A stretch of DNA of 64,000 bases from an uncultured Pelagibacteraceae bacterium (GCA_902588315.1 CACIOP010000001.1:62001-126000); one strand, 5' to 3'. Positions 35,071-43,883 are shown, counted from the stretch's first letter. Made by a program: numbers and translations. The notes: generated by a model from the sequence alone, not told the origin.

Positions 35071-36221
35071 TGGAACAAAATTTTACAATTAAAAACATAA
35101 CTAAAAATTCTACAAATTTAGAAGTTGACTGGAGTGATGGAAAAAAAAGCAAATTTAATTATTTATGGTTAAGAGACAATTGTCCGACTGCACATGATAA
35201 AGACTCACGTCATAGAATGTTTAATATTTTAAAAGTATCAAACAAAATTAATCCAAAAAAATTTACATTAAATAATGAAGGTAAGCTTGAAATTGAATGG
35301 AGTGAAGGTGACCACATAAGTTATTATGACCAAAATTGGTTAAGAGAAAACTGCTATACTATAAAAAATAATTTAGAATATAAATCTCCATATCAACTTT
35401 GGGACAACTCTTTACAAAATGATCTGAAGTCAATTGAGATTGAACATGATGAAATTATGAGTTCAGATGAGGGACTTCTCAGATGGTTAGAGCTCTTACA
35501 TCACACTGGAATTGCTATAGTAAAAAATGCTCCAACTGAAAATAATTCTGGTTTTAAAATTTTAAACAGAATTAGCCATACTAGAGAAACTTTTTTTAAA
35601 ACACCTTTTGAAGTAATAAATATTCCTAAACCAAATAATTCTGCTTACACAGCACATGCCCTAAGAAATCATATGGATTTACCATGGTTTGAAACACCAC
35701 CTGGTTATCAATTTCTTCATTGTTTAGTTAATTCTGCAACAGGAGGAGACTCATCCGCTGTAGATGGCTTTGCAGTTGCAGATTATTTAAGAAAAAATGA
35801 GAAAGAAATATTTGATACGCTAGTAAATGTTCATTTAAAATTTAGAGACATGGATTATACACAAGAGTCTGTTAGAAGTTATTACGCACCCGCGATATCT
35901 TTAACAAAAGATAATGATTACCATGATATTCGGTTTAGCGTAGCAACTATGGATGCTTTAGACTGTCATCCTGATTTAATGGATAAAGTTTATAAAGCTC
36001 ATCACCGATTTGGAAATTTACTTCATGACGATCAATTTCAGATTAAATTTAGATTAGGACCAGGTGATATTTTTTCTTTTAACAATAGACGATTATTACA
36101 CGGTAGAACTGAATATGATCCAAACTCAGGACATAGACATTTACAAGGTTATTACATGGATCGAGATGAAATTATTGGGAGACTAAGATATTTAAAAAAT
36201 TCTGTTAACTCCAACCAGTAA
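35070..36221 (+). CDS. Gamma-butyrobetaine hydroxylase-like Fe(II)/2-oxoglutarate oxygenase
   Basis: A 383-residue oxygenase with an N-terminal GBBH-like (DUF971) domain, residues 1-95, and a TauD-like catalytic domain. The metal triad is His201, Asp203 (NHMDLP) and His344 (LLHGRTEYD), positions very close to those of human gamma-butyrobetaine dioxygenase (202, 204, 347). The GDSSAVDGF motif is also shared. The N-terminal domain keeps WLRDNCP but lacks the clustered cysteines of the zinc site. Likely substrates are gamma-butyrobetaine, trimethyllysine or a related onium compound. It follows the aldolase gene directly. Confidence 0.85.
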   Translation: MEQNFTIKNITKNSTNLEVDWSDGKKSKFNYLWLRDNCPTAHDKDSRHRMFNILKVSNKINPKKFTLNNEGKLEIEWSEGDHISYYDQNWLRENCYTIKNNLEYKSPYQLWDNSLQNDLKSIEIEHDEIMSSDEGLLRWLELLHHTGIAIVKNAPTENNSGFKILNRISHTRETFFKTPFEVINIPKPNNSAYTAHALRNHMDLPWFETPPGYQFLHCLVNSATGGDSSAVDGFAVADYLRKNEKEIFDTLVNVHLKFRDMDYTQESVRSYYAPAISLTKDNDYHDIRFSVATMDALDCHPDLMDKVYKAHHRFGNLLHDDQFQIKFRLGPGDIFSFNNRRLLHGRTEYDPNSGHRHLQGYYMDRDEIIGRLRYLKNSVNSNQ

Positions 36222-37635
36222 CATTCTTTACTTCAAGATATTCCTCAAGGCCCCAAACACCTCCTTCTCTCCCATTACCTGATTGTCTGTAACCACCAAA
36301 TGGAGTTCCGGCATCTGCTCCATTTCCATTTATGTAAACACATCCAGATCTTAATTTTTTAGCAACTCTGTGTGCTTTTTCTCTGTCTTCAGTTTGCAAA
36401 TAATTTCCAAGACCATAAGAAGTATCATTTACAATATTGACTGCCTCGTCTTCGGTCTCAAATGGAATTATAGATAATACAGGTCCAAAAATTTCTTCTT
36501 TAGCAATTCTCATTTCATTAGTTACATCTGTAAATATAGTTGGTTTGATAAAGTATCCTTTGTTTAAACCGTTTGGTAACTCAGGTCCACCTGCTGCAAG
36601 AGTCGCGCCTTCAGAAATTCCACTTTCAATAAGATTTATAATTTTATCATATTGAATTTTAGAAATTACTGGTCCTATATGATCTCCTTTTTTTGAAGCT
36701 TGATCTACTTTAATTTTGTTTGCTTCATCAACAGCTTCTTTAACAGCTCTTTCGTAAATTGATTTTTCAACCAGCATTCTTGTTGGTGCATCACAAGATT
36801 GACCAGAGTTGCTCATTACATTTCTAATACCGTCTCTTACTGCATCTTTATAACTATCAGCAAAAACAATATTTCCACCTTTTCCACCTAATTCAAGACA
36901 AACTCTTTTAATTGTTTCAGCAGCATTTTTTGAAATTAATCTTCCTGCTCTTGTTGAACCTGTGAAAGAAACCATATCAATATCAGGGTGGTTTGAAATG
37001 TGGGTCCCCACTCCTGCGCCGTCTCCATTTACCAAATTAAATACACCTTTTGGAAAACCTGCTTCATCAATCATTTCTGCAAATAGCATTCCAGAAATAG
37101 GAGCTATCTCTGATGGTTTTAAAATCATTGTACATCCGGTTGCGAATGCGGGGACAACCTTCAAAGCAATTTGATTAATTGGCCAATTCCACGGTGTGAT
37201 TAATCCACAAACTCCAATTGGCTCATAATAGATATGATTATTTGATTTATTATCAAAGTGTTCATCAAATTTAAAATTTTTTAATCTTAAAATGAAATCA
37301 TCTAAATGATCTTTCCCTGAAGCTGTTTGAACATCTGTTGCCCAATCTATTGGTGCGCCCATTTCAAGAGAAATAGCCTCAGCCATTTCATTAAATCTTT
37401 TTTTATAAACTGATGATAATTTTTCAAGTAAACTGAGCCTTTCTTCCTTGCTAGTTTCTTTCCAAGTATTAAAGGCATTTTTTGCTGATTTAACAGCTAA
37501 ATCTGTATCCTCTTTTGAACCTAAAGAAATAACAGCAAACGGGTCTTCATTGCATGGATTAATTACGTCAAAATCATTTTTTTTAATTGGATCAACCCAC
37601 TGACCATTTATGTAAAATTTTCTTTTATCTAACAT
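36205..37635 (-). CDS. NAD(P)-dependent aldehyde dehydrogenase
   Basis: ALDH of 476 residues. The start MLDKRKFYINGQWVDP, the ITPWNWPINQIALK NAD-site segment, the Glu in CLELGGKGGNIVF near 250 and the catalytic Cys in NSGQSCDAPTR near 284 are all intact. It is clearly paralogous to the enzyme at 50667-52100, with near-identical length and shared motifs. It converges on and overlaps the gamma-butyrobetaine hydroxylase-like gene by 17 bp. Betaine-type aldehydes or semialdehydes are plausible substrates. Confidence 0.88.
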   Translation of the reverse strand: MLDKRKFYINGQWVDPIKKNDFDVINPCNEDPFAVISLGSKEDTDLAVKSAKNAFNTWKETSKEERLSLLEKLSSVYKKRFNEMAEAISLEMGAPIDWATDVQTASGKDHLDDFILRLKNFKFDEHFDNKSNNHIYYEPIGVCGLITPWNWPINQIALKVVPAFATGCTMILKPSEIAPISGMLFAEMIDEAGFPKGVFNLVNGDGAGVGTHISNHPDIDMVSFTGSTRAGRLISKNAAETIKRVCLELGGKGGNIVFADSYKDAVRDGIRNVMSNSGQSCDAPTRMLVEKSIYERAVKEAVDEANKIKVDQASKKGDHIGPVISKIQYDKIINLIESGISEGATLAAGGPELPNGLNKGYFIKPTIFTDVTNEMRIAKEEIFGPVLSIIPFETEDEAVNIVNDTSYGLGNYLQTEDREKAHRVAKKLRSGCVYINGNGADAGTPFGGYRQSGNGREGGVWGLEEYLEVKNVTGWS

Positions 37636-37655
37636 TTTTTATCTTAACACATTAA

Positions 37656-38597
37656 TTAAATTTCATATCCTTTTTCCTCAGGTTCATTGTCAACCAACTC
37701 ATCAGGAAAACCATTGGCTCTAAAATTAATATTATGTAAATCTTCCATCCTTTTCACAATCATAGATGACCAAGCTCTAGAACCATATTTTTTTTGACCA
37801 TCTTTAAAAATTTCAACTATTTGCGGAGAAATTTCTAAAGGAGCATTCAGCTTTTTTGCAAGATTGTCAAATAGACTTGTGTCTTTTAAAACCAAATCCA
37901 TTGTAAAATTTATATTATAAGATCCATTTAATATAACCTGACTTTCAGTTTCATGCACAAATGAATTACCAGAGGAAATAGCAATCCCTTTATAAGTTTT
38001 TGCTAAATCTAAATTAGATTTTTTTGCTACAGTCCAAGCCTCACCTAATGCAACTAAATGTGCAGATGCTAGATAATTTGTAATTACTTTTAATACACTT
38101 GCTGTACCAAGCTCACCTGTGTGCAATATTTTTCTTCCCATAACGGTTAATGCAGGTAAAATTTTTTCAAATGCTTTTCTTTCTCCACCCACGAATATAG
38201 CAATATTACCTGTTGCTGCTCTATGACATCCACCACTCACAGGTCCATCCATTGGTATAGCTTTTTTTTCTATTACTTTTTTCCCAAGTCTTTTTACTTC
38301 ATTTTCATCTGTGGTGCTCATTTCTAACCAAATTTTATTCTCTGATAATCCATTTATAATTCCATCATCGGCCTCCATCACTTCAGCAGATACTTCAGGG
38401 GAAGGAAGGGAAGTAATTATTAAATCCGAGTTTTCTGCTAATTCTTTTGGAGATTTTGCAACCCTAGCACCTAAGTCTTTTAAGGAATTTGTTAAATTTT
38501 CATCTAAATCTCTTACTGTAAGATCAAAGTTATTTCTTAATAAGCTTCCAGCAAGTTTTCCTCCAACATTACCTAAACCAATAAATCCTATTTTCAT
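37656..38597 (-). CDS. 3-hydroxyisobutyrate dehydrogenase-family NAD(P)-dependent reductase
   Basis: Beta-hydroxyacid dehydrogenase of 313 residues. The Rossmann motif GFIGLGNVGGKLAGSL is at residues 4-19, the substrate-binding motif DGPVSGGCHRAATGN near 117-131, and the catalytic Lys region GTASVLKVITNYL near 162-174. It lies 20 bp downstream of the aldehyde dehydrogenase start and overlaps the EamA gene by 4 bp. The family reduces or oxidises 3-hydroxyisobutyrate, tartronate semialdehyde and similar short hydroxyacids. Confidence 0.88.
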   Translation of the reverse strand: MKIGFIGLGNVGGKLAGSLLRNNFDLTVRDLDENLTNSLKDLGARVAKSPKELAENSDLIITSLPSPEVSAEVMEADDGIINGLSENKIWLEMSTTDENEVKRLGKKVIEKKAIPMDGPVSGGCHRAATGNIAIFVGGERKAFEKILPALTVMGRKILHTGELGTASVLKVITNYLASAHLVALGEAWTVAKKSNLDLAKTYKGIAISSGNSFVHETESQVILNGSYNINFTMDLVLKDTSLFDNLAKKLNAPLEISPQIVEIFKDGQKKYGSRAWSSMIVKRMEDLHNINFRANGFPDELVDNEPEEKGYEI

Positions 38598-39466
38598 TTT
38601 ATTTCCTCTTCTTTTTTGTTTTTTGTAAATACAATCAAAATCACACCAACTATGATTATTGCACCACCTATAAATAATTCTTGAGTTGGTTTTTCTCCTA
38701 AAAGAAAAATAGCAGCTAATAAACCTGTTGGTGGTATCCCCATAGTAACAATTGGAAGCACTTTATAAAGTGGGTTATTTTTTAAAACATAATAAAAACA
38801 ACCGTATGTAATTGGTTGCATGATGAAACCAATATAAATAGCAATAATCCAATGATCAAATTTTGCATTTGTTAGATAATTAATTGTGTTTCCATCAATT
38901 ATTGCAGATAGCATTACTAAGATTGGTCCAGAGAATAATGCTAACCAAGCAACTAACGCTAAAGGATTTATTTCTTTACTTAATGGTTTAACCATAACTT
39001 GTCCAAGAGCCCATACAGCTGAACCTAAAATCGTAAGTCCAATTCCAATAAATTTTCCATCCAAGTTAGGAGATCCGGTTAAAATATAAACACCAACAAA
39101 AGCGATAGCTATACCAATCAAAGCTTTAATAGTTGGTTTTTCTTTGAGCATGAAGTAAGCAAAAATAACTCCAAATGGAACTTCTGTTTGAACCAAAAGA
39201 ACTGCTGCAGATGCATCAATTAAATCTAAACCAGAATATGTAATGCTATATTGTAAAGTATTCGCCACTAATGATGCAGCAAAAATTCTTTTTAAATATC
39301 CTTTTGGTATTGGAAACCACCAAATTAATAATGATGCAGCAAACATAAATCTGATACCCATCAAAAGAATAGGAGGAAAAGATTCAAATGCTGGTTTAGC
39401 TATTACAAAACCAAAGCCTAAAAAAATAGGCACCAAGGATGCTACGAAAGTATCTTTTATATTCAT
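38594..39466 (-). CDS. DMT/EamA-family transporter
   Basis: A 290-residue, roughly ten-segment membrane protein with both EamA repeats visible (MGIRFMFAASLLIWWF near 35 and LTILGSAVWALGQVMVK near 143). It overlaps the start of the beta-hydroxyacid dehydrogenase gene, so both are one transcript from the divergent spacer at 39467-39524. Probably a metabolite exporter. The substrate is unknown. Confidence 0.83.
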   Translation of the reverse strand: MNIKDTFVASLVPIFLGFGFVIAKPAFESFPPILLMGIRFMFAASLLIWWFPIPKGYLKRIFAASLVANTLQYSITYSGLDLIDASAAVLLVQTEVPFGVIFAYFMLKEKPTIKALIGIAIAFVGVYILTGSPNLDGKFIGIGLTILGSAVWALGQVMVKPLSKEINPLALVAWLALFSGPILVMLSAIIDGNTINYLTNAKFDHWIIAIYIGFIMQPITYGCFYYVLKNNPLYKVLPIVTMGIPPTGLLAAIFLLGEKPTQELFIGGAIIIVGVILIVFTKNKKEEEIK

Positions 39467-39524
39467 ACCTATTTTTTATATTAATGATTATTAAAGAACT
39501 TCTGATATATTCACCTTTTAAAAT

Positions 39525-40271
39525 ATGAATTCAACAAAAATAGATCCTAAATATATCACCAAATCAAATCCAAGAATTGGACTTATTGCGCTTGCAAGTG
39601 ATTTTATGATTGAAAGAGATTTTATAAACGTAATTAAAGACAGAGAAGTTGATTTCTTTGTAAATCGTATCGAATGCTATAACCCTCTAACAAAAGAAAA
39701 TTTGATCAAAATGTCAAACAAAGTGACTGAGGTAACAAAAGATATATTACCTGATCAGGATATTGATTGTGTTGTTTATGGCTGCACATCCGGAACAATA
39801 GCTGCAGGCTACGAGTCTATTGAAAAAAAAGTAAAAGCTGCAAAACCTATGGCAGAAGTGACAACTCCAAGCACCGCTGCAATCAAAGCTTTAAAAAAAT
39901 TAAATATAAATAAAATAAGTCTATTTACACCATATAGCAAAAAACTTAATGATGAAGTTTTGGAATATTTTAAAAACGAAGGATTTGAAGTTACTTCAAA
40001 TTCTTATTTTGATATAGAGGCTGATTACGATATCGGAAAAGTTGATCAGAATTATTTATATAATGTTCTATCTGAAATAGATTTAAATGGGGCAGAAGCA
40101 CTCTTTGTTTCTTGTACTGCTTTACCAGTGTTGCCAATTATTGATAAATTAGAGAAAAAATTAAATACTACAGTTTTATCTAGCAATCAGGCTTTAATTT
40201 GGGATACGCTTGTTAAAATAAACAAAAATAATTCCGTCGAAGGATTTGGTAAATTATTTAATGAAAATTAA
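39525..40271 (+). CDS. Asp/Glu racemase-superfamily protein, EutA/maleate isomerase-like
   Basis: A 248-residue protein of the aspartate/glutamate racemase fold. The two active-site cysteines are visible in VVYGCTSGTIAAG near residue 86 and in LFVSCTALPVLP near 195. The layout matches EutA of ectoine-utilisation clusters and maleate cis-trans isomerase/arylmalonate decarboxylase relatives. Its stop overlaps the start of the ectoine-hydrolase-like gene, and EutA and DoeA genes co-occur in ectoine catabolism. Exact reaction unknown. Confidence 0.8.
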   Translation: MNSTKIDPKYITKSNPRIGLIALASDFMIERDFINVIKDREVDFFVNRIECYNPLTKENLIKMSNKVTEVTKDILPDQDIDCVVYGCTSGTIAAGYESIEKKVKAAKPMAEVTTPSTAAIKALKKLNINKISLFTPYSKKLNDEVLEYFKNEGFEVTSNSYFDIEADYDIGKVDQNYLYNVLSEIDLNGAEALFVSCTALPVLPIIDKLEKKLNTTVLSSNQALIWDTLVKINKNNSVEGFGKLFNEN

Positions 40272-41440
40272 TGTTGTTCACAAAAGAAGAATATAAGCAA
40301 AGATTAACAAAAGTTAAAAAAATGATGCAAGAAAAAGGCATCGATCTTTTAATCTCACATGACACTAACAACATGAATTACCTAACAGGTTATGATGCTT
40401 GGTCTTTTTATTATGCTCAATGTGCAATTGTTCATATAGATTCGGACGAGCCTCTATGTTTTGTTAGGGCTCAAGATGCAGGAGGTGCATATATTAAAAC
40501 TTATTTAAAGGATGAGAATATTTTAGTTTATGACGAAAATTATATCCATACTTGGCCAAAACATCCTTATGATAATTTGGTAGAGATTATAAAAGAAAGA
40601 AAATGGGATAAGTTATGCATTGGATTAGAAATGGATGCTCATTACTTCACTGCGTTTTGTTATGAAAAAATAAAGCAAGGATTACCTAATGCAAAAATCA
40701 AAGATAGCGATCGTTTAGTTAACTGGGCAAGATTAGTTAAATCCGATGCTGAAATTGGTTTTATGAAATCTGCTGCAAAAATTTCTGAAAAAGGAATGAA
40801 AACTGCAATGGAGGTTATTAAACCAGGTGTCAGACAGTGCGACGCAGTAGGGGAAATTCAAAAGACCTTATTTTATGGTACAGAAGAATTTGGAGGTGAA
40901 TATTCTAGTATTGCAACTTTACTTCCAACTGGAAAAGGAACTTCAGCATCACATTTAACTGCAACTCAAGATAAATTTGTGGAAGGAGAGGCTACAATTA
41001 TTGAATTATCTGGAGTTTATAAGAGATATCATGCTCCAATGGCTAGAACAGTTCTGCTTGGAAAACCAAATCAATTAAAAATTGATACAATGAACAAAAC
41101 AATAGAAGCTTTAAATGCAGGCATAAGTCAAATTAAACCTGGGAATACAGCAGATGATGTTGCACAAGCTTTTTGGAAAATATTAGATAAATATGGAATA
41201 GAAAAAAAATCTAGAACAGGCTATTCGATAGGAATTGGTTATCCTCCTGATTGGGGTGAACATACACTTAATATTTATAAGGGAGATATGACAATACTTG
41301 AGCCTAACGTTTGTTTTCATATGATAGCAGTGATGCAGTTTGGTGATTGGGGTGTTGAAGCATCTGAGGCTATAAGAGTTACAGAGAATGGATCAGAATT
41401 GTTTTGTAATTTTCCAAAAGAGCTTCATATTAAGAGTTAA
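40271..41440 (+). CDS. M24-family hydrolase, ectoine hydrolase (DoeA)-like
   Basis: A 389-residue creatinase/prolidase-fold enzyme. The N-terminal domain has NMNYLTGYDAWSFYYAQ near 32-48 and the catalytic domain has GVRQCDAVGEIQ near 188, RYHAPMARTV near 256 and SIGIGYPPDWGEHTLNIYKG near 318-337. These segments closely match DoeA, which opens the ectoine ring to N-acetyl-diaminobutyrate. It starts inside the stop of the EutA-like gene. DoeB, DoeC and DoeD homologues are not adjacent, so a different cyclic amide is possible. Confidence 0.8.
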   Translation: MLFTKEEYKQRLTKVKKMMQEKGIDLLISHDTNNMNYLTGYDAWSFYYAQCAIVHIDSDEPLCFVRAQDAGGAYIKTYLKDENILVYDENYIHTWPKHPYDNLVEIIKERKWDKLCIGLEMDAHYFTAFCYEKIKQGLPNAKIKDSDRLVNWARLVKSDAEIGFMKSAAKISEKGMKTAMEVIKPGVRQCDAVGEIQKTLFYGTEEFGGEYSSIATLLPTGKGTSASHLTATQDKFVEGEATIIELSGVYKRYHAPMARTVLLGKPNQLKIDTMNKTIEALNAGISQIKPGNTADDVAQAFWKILDKYGIEKKSRTGYSIGIGYPPDWGEHTLNIYKGDMTILEPNVCFHMIAVMQFGDWGVEASEAIRVTENGSELFCNFPKELHIKS

Positions 41441-41447
41441 TTAGCTA

Positions 41448-41477
41448 TTGAAATCTATTTACACAAATGTTTTATAT
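41448..41477 (+). promoter_or_regulatory. Candidate promoter of the polyamine importer genes
   Basis: TTGAAA (41448-41453) and TTATAT (41472-41477) are separated by 18 bp in the 45-bp spacer before potA. Transcription would start near 41484, two bases before ATG 41486, giving an essentially leaderless mRNA. No Shine-Dalgarno element precedes potA. Weak evidence by itself. Confidence 0.4.
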
Positions 41478-41485
41478 TCACCTTT

Positions 41486-42571
41486 ATGTCTAAAAATCCA
41501 GAGTTTGTTAAATTCGATAAAGTAGATAAAAGTTATGACGGTAAGGTTCTTGTCGTCAAAGATCTTCAATTAGATATTGCAGAAGGTGAATTCATAACAA
41601 TGCTTGGTCCTTCTGGTTCAGGTAAAACAACTTGTTTAATGATGTTGGCTGGTTTTGAAACTCCAACTCACGGTGAAATATTACTAGATGGAAATATAAT
41701 TTCTAATATTCCTCCTCATAAAAGAGGTATTGGTATGGTTTTCCAAAACTATGCATTATTTCCACATATGACAGTTTATGAAAACTTAGCTTTTCCATTA
41801 AGAGTAAGAAAAGTTGAAAAAGATGAAATAGATAAAAAAGTTGATAAAGCATTATCGATGGTTTCATTAAGCGGGTTTGAAACTAGAATGCCGGCTCAGC
41901 TTTCTGGTGGTCAACAACAAAGGGTAGCAGTTGCAAGAGCTTTAGTGTTTGATCCTGCAGTTGTTTTAATGGATGAACCTTTGGGAGCATTAGATAAAAA
42001 TTTAAGAGAAAGCATGCAATATGAAATAAAACATATTCATGAAAGTATTGGTGTAACAGTTGTGTATGTAACTCATGATCAAAGTGAGGCATTAACTATG
42101 TCAAACCGAATTGCAGTATTCAATGATGGAAAAGTTCAACAGCTTTCAAATCCCGCTGAGCTTTATGAGAAGCCAGTAAATTCTTTTGTCGCTGAGTTTA
42201 TTGGGGAAAACAATACTTTCAATGGTGAAGTTGTGGATATCGATAAAGATAAATGCAAAGTTAAATTAGCCAATTCAGAAATACTAGCCAATCCAATTTC
42301 TGTAAAGTCTAAAGGTGAGAAAACAACTGTTTCTTTAAGACCTGAAAGGGCGTTAATTAATCCGACTGATAAGATGGATAATATGTTTACTGGAAAGATT
42401 GAAGAAGTAATTTATCACGGTGATCATACAAGAGTTAGATTAAATCTTTTAGGAAGCTCAGAGTTTATTCTTAAAGTACCCAACAGCACATCCAATTTAG
42501 AGCTAAAAGTAAGTCAAGATATAAATATTGGCTGGAATAGTGTTGATGCTAGAGCATTAGACCCAAAATAA
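41486..42571 (+). CDS. potA: Spermidine/putrescine-type ABC transporter ATP-binding protein
   Basis: ATPase of 361 residues with a C-terminal TOBE domain. Walker A GPSGSGKTT is near residues 40-48, the signature LSGGQQQRVAVA near 138, Walker B VVLMDEPLGALD near 159 and the switch VTHDQSEALTMS near 194. The TOBE part covers about 280-360, with SLRPERALI near 285. It heads a PotA, PotD, PotB, PotC gene set. Substrates of such systems include putrescine, spermidine and related amines. Confidence 0.92.
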   Translation: MSKNPEFVKFDKVDKSYDGKVLVVKDLQLDIAEGEFITMLGPSGSGKTTCLMMLAGFETPTHGEILLDGNIISNIPPHKRGIGMVFQNYALFPHMTVYENLAFPLRVRKVEKDEIDKKVDKALSMVSLSGFETRMPAQLSGGQQQRVAVARALVFDPAVVLMDEPLGALDKNLRESMQYEIKHIHESIGVTVVYVTHDQSEALTMSNRIAVFNDGKVQQLSNPAELYEKPVNSFVAEFIGENNTFNGEVVDIDKDKCKVKLANSEILANPISVKSKGEKTTVSLRPERALINPTDKMDNMFTGKIEEVIYHGDHTRVRLNLLGSSEFILKVPNSTSNLELKVSQDINIGWNSVDARALDPK

Positions 42572-42660
42572 TCCTATTTAAAATATTTACATCTAATAGA
42601 AGTAACTACTGACAAAATCAGCTGTTGACTTAATCATTCCTATTTGTTGTACTTTTACTT

Positions 42661-42695
42661 ATATAAATTAATTTATATCAACGTTTAAACGGAGG
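42661..42695 (+). promoter_or_regulatory. Perfect 18-bp palindrome and strong ribosome-binding site before potD
   Basis: ATATAAATTAATTTATAT (42661-42678) is perfectly self-complementary and lies 22 bp before the potD start. GGAGG (42691-42695) is a strong Shine-Dalgarno sequence. An upstream TTGACT (42625-42630) with a weak TGTACT 17 bp later (42648-42653) could be the promoter, placing the palindrome at its start site. An operator is likely but the AT-only sequence limits certainty. Confidence 0.45.
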
Positions 42696-42699
42696 AATA

Positions 42700-43815
42700 A
42701 TGAGAAAAATAAGTAAATTATTACTAGCTCTTTCTTTTGTTGTGTCTCTAACATCTTCAGCCTTTGCTGTTACTGTAGCATCATGGGGTGGAGCTTATAC
42801 AGAGTCTCAAAAGCTAGGGTATGGTGATCCAACTGCTAAAGCATTAGGAATAGAAATCAATTGGGTTGACTATTCTGGTGGTTTATCAGAGATCAAAGCA
42901 CAGAAAGAAGCAGGTGCAATCACTTGGGATATCATAGATGTATTTGCATTCGACACTATTAACGGATGTGACGAAGGAATATTTGTTAAATTTGATTTTG
43001 ACAAAGATTTCCCAGCAGCACCAGATGGAACTAAAGCAAGTGAAGATTTCTTTGCACCAATGCCGAGTGAATGTGCTGTAGGTAACATTTTATATTCTTG
43101 GAACTATGCATATAACAAAAACAATTTAAAAGGCACTCCAAAGACTATTAAAGATTTCTTTAATACTAAAAAGTTTCCTGGAAAAAGAGCAATCTATAAA
43201 AGTGCTTTAACTAATTTAGAAATCGCTTTAGCTGCAGATGGTGTTAAGCTAGGTGACGGCGGAACTAGAGTTTACAGAAAACTTCTAGAAGACGGTGGAA
43301 TCGACAGAGCGATGAATAAAATTAAAAAATTATGTACAGATCCTAATGGCGGATGTGTATTCTGGTCAGCAGGTGCTCAACCACCAGAACTTTTAATGAG
43401 TGGTGAAGTTGTGATGGCAACTGGTTGGAACGGAAGATTTTTTAACGCAATAGTTGGTGAAGGTGCACCACTTGTACAAGTATGGGATGGTCAAGGTCTT
43501 GATTATGAATACTTTGCACTAGTTAAAGGTGGACCAAACGAAGCTGATGCTAAAAAAGCTCTTGCAATGATGACTAACACAGAAATGTTAGCTGGTAGTG
43601 CGAAGTATATTGCTTATGCACCATACAGAAAATCATCTCTTGATGTAATTACTGCTGGTGAGCCTTGGTACAAAGATGGTAAAACTGAAATGATGCCACA
43701 AATGCCAACAGCTCCTGCAAACACTAAGAATTATTTCTTAGTAGACCCATTCTTCTGGGCTGATAACAATACTGAAATCAGTGAGAAGTGGGAAGCAATG
43801 AAAGCAGGACTATAA
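42700..43815 (+). CDS. potD: Polyamine-type ABC transporter substrate-binding protein
   Basis: Periplasmic binding protein of 371 residues with a signal peptide (about 1-23, ending SSAFA). The mature protein begins VTVASWGGAYTESQ, typical of the PotD/PotF family in alphaproteobacteria. FNTKKFPGKRAIYKS and ATGWNGRFFNAI motifs follow. It has the best ribosome-binding site in the operon and is followed by an intrinsic terminator before the permeases. Ligand may be a polyamine or another amine. Confidence 0.88.
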   Translation: MRKISKLLLALSFVVSLTSSAFAVTVASWGGAYTESQKLGYGDPTAKALGIEINWVDYSGGLSEIKAQKEAGAITWDIIDVFAFDTINGCDEGIFVKFDFDKDFPAAPDGTKASEDFFAPMPSECAVGNILYSWNYAYNKNNLKGTPKTIKDFFNTKKFPGKRAIYKSALTNLEIALAADGVKLGDGGTRVYRKLLEDGGIDRAMNKIKKLCTDPNGGCVFWSAGAQPPELLMSGEVVMATGWNGRFFNAIVGEGAPLVQVWDGQGLDYEYFALVKGGPNEADAKKALAMMTNTEMLAGSAKYIAYAPYRKSSLDVITAGEPWYKDGKTEMMPQMPTAPANTKNYFLVDPFFWADNNTEISEKWEAMKAGL

Positions 43816-43850
43816 TTTCAGTTTTAAACACTGAATTTATATAATATATT

Positions 43851-43883
43851 TAGGGCGGTTATTTTTAACCGCCCTATTTTTTT
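43851..43883 (+). terminator. Intrinsic terminator between potD and potB, touching the potB start
   Basis: TAGGGCGGTT (43851-43860) pairs perfectly with AACCGCCCTA (43867-43876) around a 6-nt loop, followed by seven T (43877-43883). The potB ATG begins at the very next base. Most transcripts should end here, so the binding protein is made in excess and permease synthesis depends on read-through. Confidence 0.92.
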
